From: Vigna angularis
Lineage: Eukaryota; Streptophyta; Magnoliopsida; Fabales; Fabaceae
Direction: 5' to 3'
Length of the DNA stretch: 64,000 nucleotides
Assembly: GCF_016808095.1 (NCBI RefSeq)
Contig: NC_068973.1
Span: forward strand, 29,320,077-29,384,076
Made by a program: the position numbers and the translations under genes
The notes under the pieces: model-generated
Told to the model about the DNA's origin: nothing
What the model saw: only the letters and a program-made list of their open reading frames with translations
Databases searched by the model: none
Part shown: piece after piece, positions 44,277-57,193 of the stretch
Layout of the letters: each line of letters starts with the position of its first letter
Numbering within the stretch: the stretch's first letter is position 1

Positions 44277-44890
44277 TAGTACGGTTAAAACGGGTTATTA
44301 GATTTCATCAGGCTCGGCCTACCACGAGTCAGGTGAATTAATCTAATTTGATTCATTTATTAACGAATCGGAAAAATTTGAATTTGACCCGATCCACATT
44401 AAGTTGACAGATTAAACACTAACTCACGTAGTCACAAATTTTTTTAAAATAAAAAGATACAACCTTTTTGTAATTTAAATAAATTTCACTTTGATACAAT
44501 TCAAAATAAAATAAAAAAGTAATATACAACTCAGATATAATCCAAAGTAAGTTTAAAAGACAAATAAATAAGTTTATAATATTGATTATTTTTTGTGTTA
44601 CTAATCCACTTATAAGATTAGAGTCTTAAATGAATAAATTTATAATATTTTGCTCTCTTGAAAATATTCTTTATTACATAAAAAAAAAAGTGTGAACTAA
44701 TAATATTGAAATACAAAATAATAAATAATTAAATTAAACTAGGTGGGTTGGTGAGTCAAATTGGCTCACCACGTGGACCAGGTTGAAAATTGACCCGTAT
44801 AAAAAATTTCATTTTTTTCAAACTTAACTCATTCCAAACTTATGGTAGATCGAGTTGACCTACAGGTTATAATCAATCTTGACAGCACTA
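44277..44890 (+). mobile_element. hAT-like non-autonomous element, degenerate copy
   Basis: Left end TAGTACGGTTAAAACGGGT; right end ...CTTGACAGCACTA, inverted TAGTGCTGTCAAG. The inside has GGTCAATTTTCAACC-type words, GTGAGTCAAATTGGCTCACC and TAACGAATC, as in the better preserved member at 60488. The flanking octamers (AAAAAAAC and AAAAATTG) match only partly. Confidence 0.5.
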
Positions 44891-45056
44891 AAAAATTGAT
44901 TAGATATTGCAAGTTAGTAAGAAAGTAAAATTTTCATATATAAAAGAACAATAAATTTAAATATGCTTTTCTATTGAAATACACTTATATTTATAGGGTA
45001 TCGAAATCTTATATTTTTATTTGTGTAATTTAAATAAATAATATAACGGTTAAAAA

Positions 45057-47395
45057 TGTAACATCCCAATTTAGTAATATAAAACTACTAAAATGAACAT
45101 TACATGGATAATGATATAACAAGCACGACAAATTTACTATGAATAAAATTCTTCACCTGAAGAATAAAAGTACAACCTAAAGTGCAAGCTTCACTCCCAA
45201 CCTCCCATTGAGTCAACTGAAAGATTGTATCCCTAAGCTCACATCATTAAAGTGATCATCGCAAAAGATAAACAACACACAAAAGACAACACAAAAACAA
45301 GGGTAAGCTAGATTTAAAAAGAATTCATACATTGATATAACATACCACATATACATAAGTATTCATGCAAAATAAACTAGTTCAAAACATCCTAACATGT
45401 TAGGACTTAGACTTGACTGTCCGGACTTAGAATGATTGTCGAGCTATGACGTGTTGTGCACTCGTGGTGGCTTCTACTGCTTTGCAAAGTCATTGTCAAT
45501 GGGTTTCACCCTACCACACTCAGGAGGTTAGTCTGTTTCGGGCCTTGGAGCATACTGGAAGCCTTCAAGACTAAGACCTCCTACTACTCCTCACGACATG
45601 GACCAATCCTTTCTATGTGAGAATGAAAGACCATTGGAGTTTCAAGATAACCCCCAAGACTGAGCTCCTGCATTCATTCTAAAATACTTGAACCTCACCA
45701 AGAGCATTCACTTTGGAACTTACTTTGAAACCACATACTTTCACTTTAAATCATAACACTCGGCACCACCATGTAACCTCTCTGTGAGGATCATGTAATT
45801 ACGTCCATCAACCATACTTCCAATACATAGATGACCTCAAGAATCAAACCTTATGTATTTCAATTCATATTACTATTCAATTCATACTCCACAACAAGTA
45901 GTAGAAACCAATCATTCAAACATTCACATACATTGTACACACTTTAAGAAAACATATAAATCTTAGTTAAAAAAAATTTGATATTTTCGCTCAGCGCATA
46001 CCATTTGCTAAGCGAATAAAACTGACAGTGCTCCCAGACCTCAACAATTCGCTCCGCGCATACCATTCGCTAAGCGAAAGTCCTGTGGTAGAAACATCCA
46101 CCTCTACCACCACTCGCTGAGCGAATCCACTCGCTCAGCGAGTCTGCATAATCTACAACACCAAATTATGCAGAATTACGCAACATGTACCAATTTTTTT
46201 ACCAATTTTAACTATTTTTTCCAACTTCTAACTCTCCTAGATTGTGTTATATACTTAATTAAACTTAACTAAGTGTGTTTAAACCCTTCTACCATCAATC
46301 TAAACAAGTAGCTACAAGATCTCAATCAAAAACTCACAAAAGCTCAACTTAGAGACTCAAATTGAATTCTACCACTTGTGGTACAATTTCAAGTAACTTA
46401 AGAGCTCTAACAAATCTCAAATGACTTACCAAAACTCTCCAAACTGACCATTTGAGCACATAACCTCTAACTCACGTTTTCACTAGTTCACTTCCTCAGT
46501 TTGAGTTCTAGAATCAAGTTGAACTCTACACAATCACCACCACTCACTCCTAACTGAATTTTCTACCAAACAAAGTATTGAACGTGACTCAAACCAATTC
46601 ATAAGCAACTCAAACTTCATCCAATTAGTTCATCAATCATTTCTCACCATTTCACTACGTTAGACCCTATTTTAGACCAAATAACCAACAACCAAGATTA
46701 CTCTTTTCCTTTAACAGTTCAATTAGCACAATTCAGTTCATCAACATCAATTTCGCATCACAAACATACACACAACATGTTCCACATGTTTACAACATCC
46801 ATCAACATACAAAACATGAATTTCACCCATTACTTAAATTATTACTAAAACAAAACAACATTTTTCAGCTAAACAGTTAAATCCTCATATATCATCAAAC
46901 TCATACCACATACTTCAATTAAAAGCAATTATCTAGCTTCCCTTACCTCTATCCAACTCGCACAGCTCTAGAAATACCCCAACCGAGGCTTGCACCACAA
47001 AGAATTTCTAAAAACACCTACAAATCACCGATTGACAATTAAAGAGAAACCTTAGAACCTCAATTGAACCAAGAAACAAAGAAGAGAGTCTTGATCCATG
47101 CAAAACTGAAACATCGTGCATGATCAAGAACCCTAGAATACCAAAGAAAAGGGTTTTTGACTTACTTGCTCTAAACAACGAATTGATCGGTTGAGGTTGT
47201 AGACCTTGACGCCGTGATCGTCTAGGCACCTTCTGATCGTCAAATAGATGACTTGATATCAAGAACTCTTAGAGAAAAAGTAAAGAACTCTAGAAAAGTG
47301 GTTTCTAGAGAGATAATACGTTCTAAAATAATCAAACTCGCTTACAAAATTATTTATAATAAAAATGTTTAATATTAAAATAATCGAGTCTCAGT
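45057..47395 (-). repeat. Solo-LTR-like repeat (Tekay/Del-like), degenerate
   Basis: The plus strand begins TGTAACATCCCAATTTAG; legume Tekay/Del LTRs often carry TGTAACGTCCC-AATTT at one end. It is followed by about 2.3 kb with C-rich non-coding text (45400-45800) and CGCTCAGCG palindromes (45985-46145). Near 47385, TCGAGTCTCAG could be the worn far end. Boundaries and orientation are uncertain and no internal coding domain accompanies it. Confidence 0.35.
45985..46145 (+). repeat. CGCTCAGCGAG palindrome cluster
   Basis: CGCTCAGCGCATACCATTTGC, CGCTCCGCGCATACCATTCGC, CACTCGCTGAGCGAATC and the palindrome ACTCGCTCAGCGAGT lie within 160 bp of otherwise AT-rich DNA. Confidence 0.75.
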
Positions 47396-50300
47396 TTTTT
47401 TAGATTATCACCACTTCTAAAACACTATTTTTTCGGGTTTCAAAAAAAAAATATTATTAAAAGATATTTAATGACTGTTTAAAAAATATAAAATTATCAA
47501 AATTTTAGTAATAAGTCATTGTTGGATTGTGCTGTGTTGCCTGTTTGAACAAAAAATTACCATTTCTTTTGAAATAAATTAAAATAATTCATGCAGTATT
47601 CAATTTTTATGTTAGTTTTAGCCGTTAATTACCTAGGTAGAGGAATCAATGACAGTATGTTTCGGCGTCTCATGTAACACGTTACTTGATATAATTTTTA
47701 TTTCAGTATACTTATTTTGATTTTAATTCCTCTATAAATAATACTTTGTTTTTATTTTAGTCCACAATTCCACCATCCTTTAAATTGTGGTTATAACAAC
47801 TATTGTGAGTACTTTTCAGCATGATAGAGTAGAGTAATAGAGAAGAGTGTATCCATTGACAAAGCTAAAATCTTACATAATTTATTGATGCACAAATTTC
47901 ATGAAAAAAGTAAAGATAAATTTGTGTAATTTTAAGGTTGTTAGTTAACTAAACACAACTAAAGATAATCTTACGTGATTAATTAATGCACAAATATCTT
48001 CAAACGGAGGTGAAAAGCGTGTAATTACTAATTAGTAGGTATTTGTTTATTAAAAAAGACTAATTATAGAGGATTCAGTAGTGTGTTTTTTTAGGGTTTT
48101 TCTACATCACACCATTTAGTTAGACTTGTGTTTATGAGGAAGTTGTTCCAAGAGAAATTTGTTTTATTCGAAATGTTTATCATCATTAACGTAAATTAGA
48201 AAGAAAATGTGAAAATGCAAGTTAACGAATAGAAAGAAAATTAGAATTAAAGAAAAAAATAGGGTCTAAACAAAAAGTATTAAGTTAAAAATAAATAATA
48301 ATTTAATATAAATCAAAATACAAATAACATAAATTTATATATTATGACTTGACGTGCTAAATTTAATTAATGGCATTAATAAAAAAATAGTTAGATTTGT
48401 AACTAGTGAATAATTTAAAAACCAACCAACCTCAATTATAATAGAGAAAGTGGATTTTTCATTTACAACCACATAATAAATTATACAACTCTTAAAAACT
48501 CAAATTTCACTTTAGTATTATTAATTATCCTTAATCATTTAGTATTATCCTTTACCATTATAAGTAACATCATTAAAAAATTGAAGTGTCAGGTTCTATG
48601 AATACTATCACATAAAAATAAAATAATAATGTTTACATTTTTCTTTTTAACACATAACCCGTTTAATCCACCGCTTTACAAATCGAAAAGACTATTTGTT
48701 TATTCACTAAAATAATAATATAGGTTTCATTTTTTATGCATTAATTTACCAAAAAATATGATTTTTTAAATTTGTAATTTCATTAAATTATAATAGTACA
48801 TTTTCTAGTACTACTTAGTTTCTGTAATTTTATTTATACAGCTTTAAGAATTGAATGTAAAATAGTACAATAATTTCAATTATAAAAAAAACTAAACTCT
48901 TTTGTATGTAAACAATGAATGACTTCAAGAAATTCAATCTTTGAACCTAAAGTACGCTAAAAAATGTTTATTTTAGAAAGAAACTCAAGAATATAACAAA
49001 AATAAGTTCAATGAATTGGGGTCGTGAATTGCTTACTACATGGATAGAACATGAGGAAAGATTATAAGAAGGATAAAAACGGTACAGTGTAAGTAAAATT
49101 TTACGTTTATATTAATTAAATAGTTTTGACGGATGACTTTGATAAGTCTTATAATTTACGTTTATAGTGTAAGTAAAATTTTAGTCACTTTTGTAATTAG
49201 TTCAAAGATTTTATACAGAAGTTGAATGTTTTCTAAGATAAATTATTTATAGTTTTTGTGAAAAAAAAAATAGTCTTATATGGTTAAGATAGAACTATTG
49301 TTTTTCATTTATCAATCATTTTGTATTGTTGTATCATTTTTTTTAGTTGAATTTATTAAAAAAAAAAAATCCTCTTCGTGATTCATAAGATGTATTTCAT
49401 AATTAGAGTTAGGCAAATGTAATTTTATTTAAGTTATGAACCCATTTTGGTTTGGTATTTTGGTTTGGTATGTAATTAGTATACCAAAAATGGATTAAGT
49501 AGACTGATCCACACCACTAGAAAATAGGTCAAAAATTACAAGTTGTCTTATCATAGGATGGGTTGCAGATTGATCATCTAATTTTTGTTTTAATTTTTTT
49601 ATTTTTAATATTTATTTATATACACTTATAGATAAATATTTAAAACATGTTTAATTATAAAAATATTCTATAAACTTTAATTAATTAATAATTTTAATTG
49701 AATAAATTAAAATAGTAATTATATTTATATATTAAATTATTTTATTATAATTAGTAATTGCATCTTTGTAAATATATATTAATGATTTAAATTATAATAT
49801 TATTGTATATTTATATTTTTATAACATTATGGTATATATTTAATTATTTTAATTTAAAAAAAATAAAAATAAAAATAGATTTGGTAAGCTTGATGAGTTA
49901 GATAAACCAGACCAAAATTAATTAAGGAAAATATTCTTTTAACAATTTTTTTTATAATTTTTTTACATGATTAATTTGTTTTAAATATTTTTTTAAAATA
50001 AATTTAAACAAATCAATAAAATAATAATATATGACCTATTATCAAAAAGTTGTTAACATATTATAATCCATTAACTAATTAATTAATGAATTAAAAATGT
50101 GAATCTAACCCGTTCTTATTTTACAGGTCGCGGGTCATAGTCTTTGACACTCGTAAAGTAGCACTAACGTGAATGAGAATGAGAGTAAAAATCACTTATA
50201 AATAAGTTTATGGATATATACAGAGAGAGAAAGAAATGACGCACAAAAATTCCTAATAGATAGCATCATGAGTTCATCAGAAACAACTACGGAGTTGGTG

Positions 50301-51342
50301 GTGATCTCAAACTTTTGTTGGAAGAAAATCAGTGTTGATTGCAGAAACAATCCAAGTCAAAATGTTACTAAATGCAGATCGCAAATAATGCATCTGCTTG
50401 TAATTATTAGCACTCAATTTTTAACAAGAAATTGCAGAATAGAGAGGTTTGAAAAAATTATCCGGAAAATATTTAAAAAACGAAACAAAAGTAAGAATAA
50501 TAATTATTATAAGGGAAACAGTAAATATAGTGTGAGGGTAGTTTATGTTATGGAATTGTGTGCAGAAGAAAAAGAAAGTGAATAGTGATAAGGTGTGGGT
50601 CCAAAGATTTAACGAAAGTGATAATTTGGTGGAGGATATAACGAAACGAGAAAGAAAGAGGGAGGAAACATATGCATTTGTTATGTTTAATTTCAACAAA
50701 ATCTCAACAGAAGGAGTTAAATATCATATGTTTCCCTTTCACGTTCAGTAATGGAAACAGACAAATGCAGGGGCCAATTTATGTAACTTTGAACTAGCGG
50801 TGCAGAAACAATACAAAACTCTTCAATCTCTAATAATTCATCAAATCAAATCACCCACTGTCTTCTTTCGATCTTCTCCATTCTCTTTCTGCCACAACAA
50901 CATCTGCATGTGCATGTCAACACTCTATTTAATGTGCCATGTTTCTCACAATTTCTTTTTAAGATTACTTTACTTCTAATAACCACTACATTCTATCTCA
51001 CCAATTAATGGAACCTCTTTTCTGTAATAATTATTACATCTACTTTCTTTTACATTTTAACTTTTTTATTTATTTTTGCTAAGTAGATCTTTAATATCAA
51101 TACCAACTAAATATTCTCGTAAATAGTATCTTCTAGGAATTCCATTTTTTCTAATATAATATTAGACTCTTAAATCAATTTTCCCGTATAATAATAAATA
51201 AATAATCAAATGTCTTTGAGTTGTAACTTTTCTTCACTTTCGTTTTCGACTTCCTATTCAAGTTTTACTGTATCATAAATCTTAGCCACCTACCACTTGA
51301 CACTAGAGGTATTTTTATAAAATAAAAACTACATACACACAC

Positions 51343-51390
<48 letters not shown>

Positions 51391-51806
51391 GTGCTTAAAA
51401 GATTATCATTTAATTTTTATAAAATGTATTTATAACATAATATTTTCTTATAATACTATAATGAACTTTAAAAATAAAGAGAGAACTAAAAAAAATCACC
51501 TAACTTTTTTTGCATCATGAAAATTGATATTAAGTTTGGTAAAGAATTTGTATTATATGGTCGGGTGGTCACTAAAGAAGAGTGAATGGCTTAGATATTA
51601 GATACTTTAAGCAAGACAAACACAAAGGTCATCTCGTCAAGCAAAAGTGGAGGTCAGAAATTGATCTCAACAACAAAATACTTCTTAAAGAACATAAAAA
51701 GTCAAGGTTAAGAGTAAGTACCAGTCTAATGAGTTGAGATTTGACCGTGATTAAGATTTCACTAATCTTACACCTAAATTCAAAAACTATAAATAGAGGA
51801 TTAAGG
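47396..51806 (+). other. Long AT-rich intergenic stretch, no gene seen
   Basis: 4.4 kb without a coding frame showing motifs. The 105-aa frame at 50268-50585 looks accidental. 49400-50160 has words similar to the hAT-like family (AACCCG, GACACTCGTA) but no clean ends. A microsatellite lies at 51349-51387. Confidence 0.45.
51349..51387 (+). repeat. (AT)n microsatellite
   Basis: About 19 AT units following a short CACACATATACAT transition. Confidence 0.95.
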
Positions 51807-52230
51807 TGTTAGAAAAGGAAGAAAACGAGCGTTTGGACAAGAGAACGAGCGTTTGGACCTAGTGCGCCTAACCGAACGCTAATGACCGAACACTAATGAC
51901 CGAACGCTAATGCTTCTGCACCGAACGCTAGTAACGCACACCAATAGAACATTATCGTACTGACGCCAGAGAACGAACCAGCAGAGCACGAACAACACCG
52001 AACACTCAAGTACTGTTGCACCGCACGGTCAATGAAGTGACCAGAGAAAGAAAAGAGCAAAAATCTAAATGCACTGAAACGTTGTATTATTCACTGATCT
52101 CACTTACAAAATCAACTCTAAAATACGTACAGAAGTTCAGTATTTATAATAGGAAAACTATAACCGCCAAGACAGTTAAACAACAACTGCCTTGGCTAAC
52201 TAACTAACTGAGTCGGCTTACACTCTAACA
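51807..52230 (-). repeat. 3' LTR of the Copia element
   Basis: The plus strand holds AACGAGCGTTTGGAC twice and CCGAACGCT four times; one CCGAAC(A/G)CTAATGA block is absent from the other LTR. Confidence 0.85.
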
Positions 52231-52243
52231 CTCCCCTCTAAGC
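52231..52243 (-). other. Polypurine tract of the Copia element
   Basis: Minus strand TTAGAGGGGAG directly before the 3' LTR. Confidence 0.75.
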
Positions 52244-52599
52244 CGATCACCTAGGGAGGTAGCACCCATCCTCGCCAGCCTACCTTGCGCAGCATCGAGA
52301 CTGAACGATGTGTTCGGTGACACGTAGAACTACACTTGCCAGTCCGTTGAGCAACTGTCCTTCCCAATCACGTGGCGAAGGTGGATGCCAATTTGAGCGA
52401 GCTGTGTGACCAAGACCAAATAGTGCGAAAGAGCGACTGAGTGACCTGACCGAATGGTGTGAGGGCACAAACTGAGTGCGCAGTTTCCAGTTTGACGCTC
52501 TTGAGCTACGCCCCGCTCGGTTGAATGAATGTTGTGGTCGTGTGTTTTGGTGTTCGCGTTCTTCATGTCTCGGTTCACCTGTGACTCTCGATGCCTCTT

Positions 52600-53619
52600 T
52601 GGCAGCATTCCCTTCAATGCTTTTCTTCTTTCCAGCTGGAAGGTCAACTAACTTCCAGGTTCCATTCTTCCCAATGGAATCAACTTTTTCTTTCATTGCC
52701 TCCCTCCACACAAATTTCTTTAAGTCTTCTATTTGATCGATCGATTCTGCACCTGCAAACATAGCTATGTGCACCAGATCTTCCTCATCACCAGTATGTG
52801 TATTAGTATTCACCTCACATTCACGAAATCTCTTGGCAACTTGTGTCTCCTTCTACTGCTTCTAGATTGCACATTTTTTCTGCTTCTAGAGTTTAATTTT
52901 GGCTCTACTGTATTGCCAGATTTTCCACACATTGTAGACTTCACTAGGTTGATCTGAAATATTCTATTCTTCGAGATCTTGCTCCTCAAGATCAGGTTTT
53001 TGCTTTTATCAAACAACTCAACCTTATTGAAGCCTCCCATTACTACTATAAAGCCTTTTTGAATTAACTGGCCAATATTTAGAAGATTGCACCTCATTGC
53101 AGGCACAAACAACACATTAGTTATAATGACACGTGAGCCATTCTTCCTTTTGATAACAACATCATCAATTCCCTCTACCTTTGAAGTGCTTTCATCAGCA
53201 AATTTCACCCTACTCTTCTTGGTTTCATCAACATTCAGCAATCATTCTCAGTGGCACATCATATGATTCGCACATCCCAAATCCAAATACCACAATTGAT
53301 CTTGAGAGTATCTTGCTGTAGATGTAGTTGCCATCAATGTGAGGGGTTCTGAATCAAACTCTTCTTCAGCTACGTAGGCCTCCTTTCCTTGACCCTTCTT
53401 CTGCTTTTCCTTTTTCAGTATAATACTCATTAGAGTAGTGCCCATACTTATGACATTTGTAACATTCAACATTCCTTCTGTCTTTCTTGCGGAAGTTCTT
53501 ATCTGGTTTGCCTTCTTCCTCTGTTGAAGACTTATCCTGATCTTCACTGCTCTTATCATTTCTCCACTTCCCTTTACCACGTTTCTTTTTCCATTTCTTG
53601 AATGTCTTCTTCTCTTCAT
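52600..53619 (-). pseudogene. Copia protease and RT remnants
   Basis: The frame 53619-53248 contains W-Y-L-D-L-G-C-A-N-H-M-M-C-H, the protease active-site region, with Leu where D-S-G has Ser. A stop then gives way to 53241-52810 (V-K-F-A-D...V-L-F-V-P-A-M-R-C-N-L-L-N-I-G-Q-L), the rest of the protease. Directly after it, 52813-52690 reads W-R-E-A-M-K-E-K-V-D-S-I-G-K-N-G-T-W-K-L-V-D-L-P, the start of RT. Integrase, which should lie between them, is deleted, as is RT beyond this point. Confidence 0.85.
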
Positions 53620-54265
53620 TCTTGGAATGATGCACCTTCAATGCTTGATCATCCCTTCTGATTTGATTTCTGTCAAGCAGCCTCATCTCGTGTGCCTCTA
53701 GGGAACTTTGCAATTCTTTTATCTTCATCTTATCCAGCTCTCTTGACTCTTCTATAGCCACAACTATGTAGTCGAATTTCTGAGGCAAAGACCTCATGAT
53801 CTTTTCAATGATCATTAAGTCCGAGATGATTTCTCTGCATCCCTTCATCTGATTGGTGATGACAATCACTTGGTCAAAGTACTCTCTAACTTTATCACCT
53901 TCCATCATCTCCATCAACTCATATTGCCTCATTAGCGTCTGCAACTTATCCTTCTTGATCTCACCTCCAGTATGACACCTGATCAAGATACTCCAAGCTT
54001 CCCTTGTAGTCTTTGCATGCTGGATTTTCTCAAAGTGAGCATCGTCTACACATTGGTGAATAATGAACAACGCCTTATTGTCTTTCTTTCTCTTCTCGGC
54101 CTCCTGATCATCAGTTGCACCTATAGGAAATTCTTGATGATCACCTTCAATCACTTCAAGCACATCTTGGTATTTGAGTAGAACCCGTATTTGTGTACTC
54201 CATCTACTCCATTTTTTCTCCGTGAGAATTGGTAGATTAGCGGACGACATATCACTACTGGCCAT
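53366..54265 (-). pseudogene. Copia gag (UBN2 type), frameshifted from pol
   Basis: ATG 54265 opens MASSDMSSANLPILTEKKWSRW, the usual start of UBN2-type Copia gag, followed by the helical gag core (about 20-200) and a Lys/Glu-rich linker. The knuckle reads C-Y-K-C-H-K-Y-G-H-Y-S-N-E-Y (about 266-279): the last zinc ligand is Tyr where Cys is expected. The frame ends at 53366, whereas the protease continues in another frame that overlaps it, so a small indel separates gag from pol. Gag would form the capsid and package RNA. Confidence 0.85.
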
Positions 54266-54380
54266 TCTTTACACCCTCGATCTTTCACCAAGAAACACAG
54301 TCTTGATCTTCTTCACGCTTCAATCACCTTTCCACCAAGCCTCCGCCAAGCCTTGATGATTTCTGAAGCTCCCAAGTGTC

Positions 54381-54399
54381 GAACCTGGCTCTGATACCA
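54381..54399 (-). other. Primer binding site, tRNA-iMet
   Basis: Minus strand TGGTATCAGAGCCAGGTTC just inside the 5' LTR, the classic initiator-Met primer site of plant Copia elements. Confidence 0.9.
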
Positions 54400-54400
54400 T

Positions 54401-54796
54401 TGTTATAAAAGGAAGAGAACGAACGTTTGGACAAGAGAACGAGCGTTTAGACCTAGTGCGCCTAACCGAACGCTAATGCTTCTGCACTAAACGCTAGTAA
54501 CGCACACCAATAGAACACTGTCGTACTGATGCTAGAGAACGAACCAGCAGGGCACGAACAACATCGAACGCTCAAGTACTGTTGCACCGCACGGTCAATG
54601 AAGTGACCAGAGAAAGAAAAGAGCAAAACTTTAAACGCATTGAAACGTTGTATTATTCACTGATCTCACTTACAAAATCAACTCTAAAATAGGTACAAAA
54701 GTTCAGTATTTATAATAGGAAAAATATAACTGCCAAGATAGTTAAACAACAGCTGACTCGGCTAACTAACTAACTGACTCAGCTTACACTCTAACA
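54401..54796 (-). repeat. 5' LTR of the Copia element
   Basis: TGTTATAAAAGGAAG...CTCTAACA; shorter than the other LTR by loss of one repeat block and scattered changes. Confidence 0.85.
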
Positions 54797-57193
54797 AAAG
54801 GTAGGAGATATTTGATCATATATTTATTGTGAATTTAAGACTTTGGTATGACCCATTCAGATTGTTTACTAAGCATCAGAGTACCTTTGACAAGTATCCC
54901 CGATCAGTTTCGAGAAAGGACGAAGGAGAATTTGGACTAAGGATGGATACAACTACCCAAACAGGTAAGGAGTAAAAGTGTAAAGGTGTGTTTTGTGGAA
55001 TTATTTTACCCTGTATTCGAAAAAAAATTAATCTATATAATTCAATTTAATCACTAACCTAAATATTATGCTTTTTTTAGTTGTTCATTGGCGTTTTATA
55101 TGAAGTTTAATAATTGTGGTAAAGAAAAAGTGCTCAATAAATGAAGGCAGGTTTTGTAGCCACTAAAAAACGAGAGAGAAAAGAAGACGTTACGCTTATA
55201 AAAAAACTTACAATAATAACTTTATCAAATGAAAAGGTGACAGACAGACTAGTTATTAAAATATCGTTTGTATCTCACCAAACACGTACTTGAATTTATC
55301 TAGAGTATGGTTCATCTCACTTGTGTCTTTGTTTAGAAATTCAACATTCTTGAATTTATCATCACCCATACTATTGCATAATAAAAGTTATTCGAAATAA
55401 AAGAAATTGGAAGTGTTGATTGAAAGCTAAAACTTGACTGGGGGACCAGTAAGCCTCACCCAACCAACGAATGTGTTTTAAAAGCTACAAGAAGCTTGAA
55501 TTGTGGACGTGTAATTGTGTTGCCAAAACAATTATATGGTTTGGAGAGTTTGATTAGCACTCACTCCAAAATAACTGATTTTTTGATGTACCAACTACAC
55601 ATCTATGATGCTTGGGAAACATTCAATATTTTTTGTTAACAATCAGAATGATAAGCATAAATTCAGCAGAGATTCGTAATGGAGAATATTGCTATGATTA
55701 TGTGTTGATGCATTGGAAAGAAAGATTAAGACGACCATGATGATTCATCGTCGCTAATTAATTCTTTCGTGCCGTTTTAGAGAATCTTTGTGGCATTCTT
55801 TAGTGTCCGAAGCAATAAATACTTGTAATGAACAATTATAAATAATTTCAAAGTATCTTCTCCTTGTATAAAACACAATAAACGTTGAGAAGAAATGGGC
55901 TTTACTGAATTCCATCGCCAAAAGCTTGTAATAAAAAGTGTGCAGACATGAAAAGGTCACACCCATAGGAGTCCAACGTATTGAAATCAAGTCCCTACAT
56001 AATAAGGGCACTGCCTTTAAACTAGTAGGCCTCTCCATGTTTTCCTTTTTAAATTTCATTCAATTCATGTGTAATATTTGCAACTGTTTAATCGATAATT
56101 GGATCCATAAAATTTGGTGAAGAGGTGTCAAAGAATAGATAATGTTTGAATTGAAATATCAGTAAAATTTGTCTTCTCTTTGGTTAGCATTGGTACGTGT
56201 AAATGTTGTGAGTGGTTTAAAGAGGAAATGTTGATTATGTGGTGAGAGAATTGTGAGGTTGATTTGAAACGAGGGATGTTTAGGAATACGTGGTAGATCC
56301 ATTTGGTTAATCTTAATGTTGAATTCTGGTATATAGTTAGGTAAACCCTCACCCAATGGGGCACAACGTTACATTTATTTTAATTTTTTTCAAAAATAAT
56401 TTCGAGAGTGTTTAATAGTTTGTTTAAGAGATTATACAAAATGGAGTAATGGATAGATAAGATGGTTTTTTTAACATAATTAAAACTCATTATAAATATA
56501 TATTTTAGAATATATATATATATATATAATATTTATATTTTATTATATATTAGCGAATAATATTAAGTCAACAGATAAAAATAAGAAAAATAATTTGAGA
56601 TGATTAAGATTTTTTTAATTAACTGTTAAAAATACATTTAAAATAAATAAAAATTAAAAAATGATGCTCCATGCATCAAGTTTGATTAAGGTTGACTCAG
56701 AAACTTGTGGTTACAAAAACGTTTCAATTTTAATAAATGAATTTTTAAAGTTTATAACGATAATCTAAAGTATGATATGAATTTATTTTAGTTATTTCAT
56801 AATGTATATAAAAAAAAGGCTAAAATATTGTTTGTGTTGTTGAGATTGATATAAAATATGGTTGAATGTATTATGCAGAGGCAGCTACAATTGAAAGACG
56901 TAGATATTAGAGAAATGTGAAAGGAAGCGGCAGGAATTGCAATACATGATCCTCAACGATCTAGAATCCTTGACTTTTTAGACCCCTCTTAAAGTCTCTC
57001 TCTTTATGTGTCATTTTAAATCTTCCTTACCACGAAATTAATAACATCACCCTACACCTTTCAGCCAAACTCTGACGTCCCTCAACACATCATCACGCTC
57101 TTCTCTTCTCAACACGGATACATATATTCGTTCCTTCATTCATTCCTCTGTTTACTCTAAAACAGAACACAAACAGAACAGAGAACCAACGCC
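54797..57193 (+). other. Intergenic, no gene seen; promoter side of the next gene
   Basis: AT-rich, with short motif-free frames (55754-56059 and 56128-56364, minus strand). From about 56940 the composition changes to CT-rich (TCTCTCTC at 56995, TTCTCTTCTCAACACGG near 57100) with ACATATATT at 57120, a plausible TATA-like site for the gene at 57194. Confidence 0.45.

Larger units (their letters stand above)
51807..54796 (-). mobile_element. Deleted Copia element on the minus strand
   Basis: LTRs are 51807-52230 (424 bp) and 54401-54796 (396 bp), TGTTA...TAACA, clearly diverged from each other. Flanking pentamers TAAGG and AAAGG are probably a target duplication with one change. Primer site, gag, a protease frame, a short piece of RT and a purine tract are in order on the minus strand. 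Integrase and most of RT/RNase H are deleted. Confidence 0.85.

Noticed and set aside
49400..50160. Third hAT-like element
   Set aside because: Some similar words (TAGAGTTAGGCAAATG, CTTTGACACTCGTA), but ends and flanks do not match well enough to define an element.
50268..50585. 105-codon plus-strand frame
   Set aside because: No motif, basic Lys/Asn-rich tail of AT-rich origin, an equal-length frame on the other strand.
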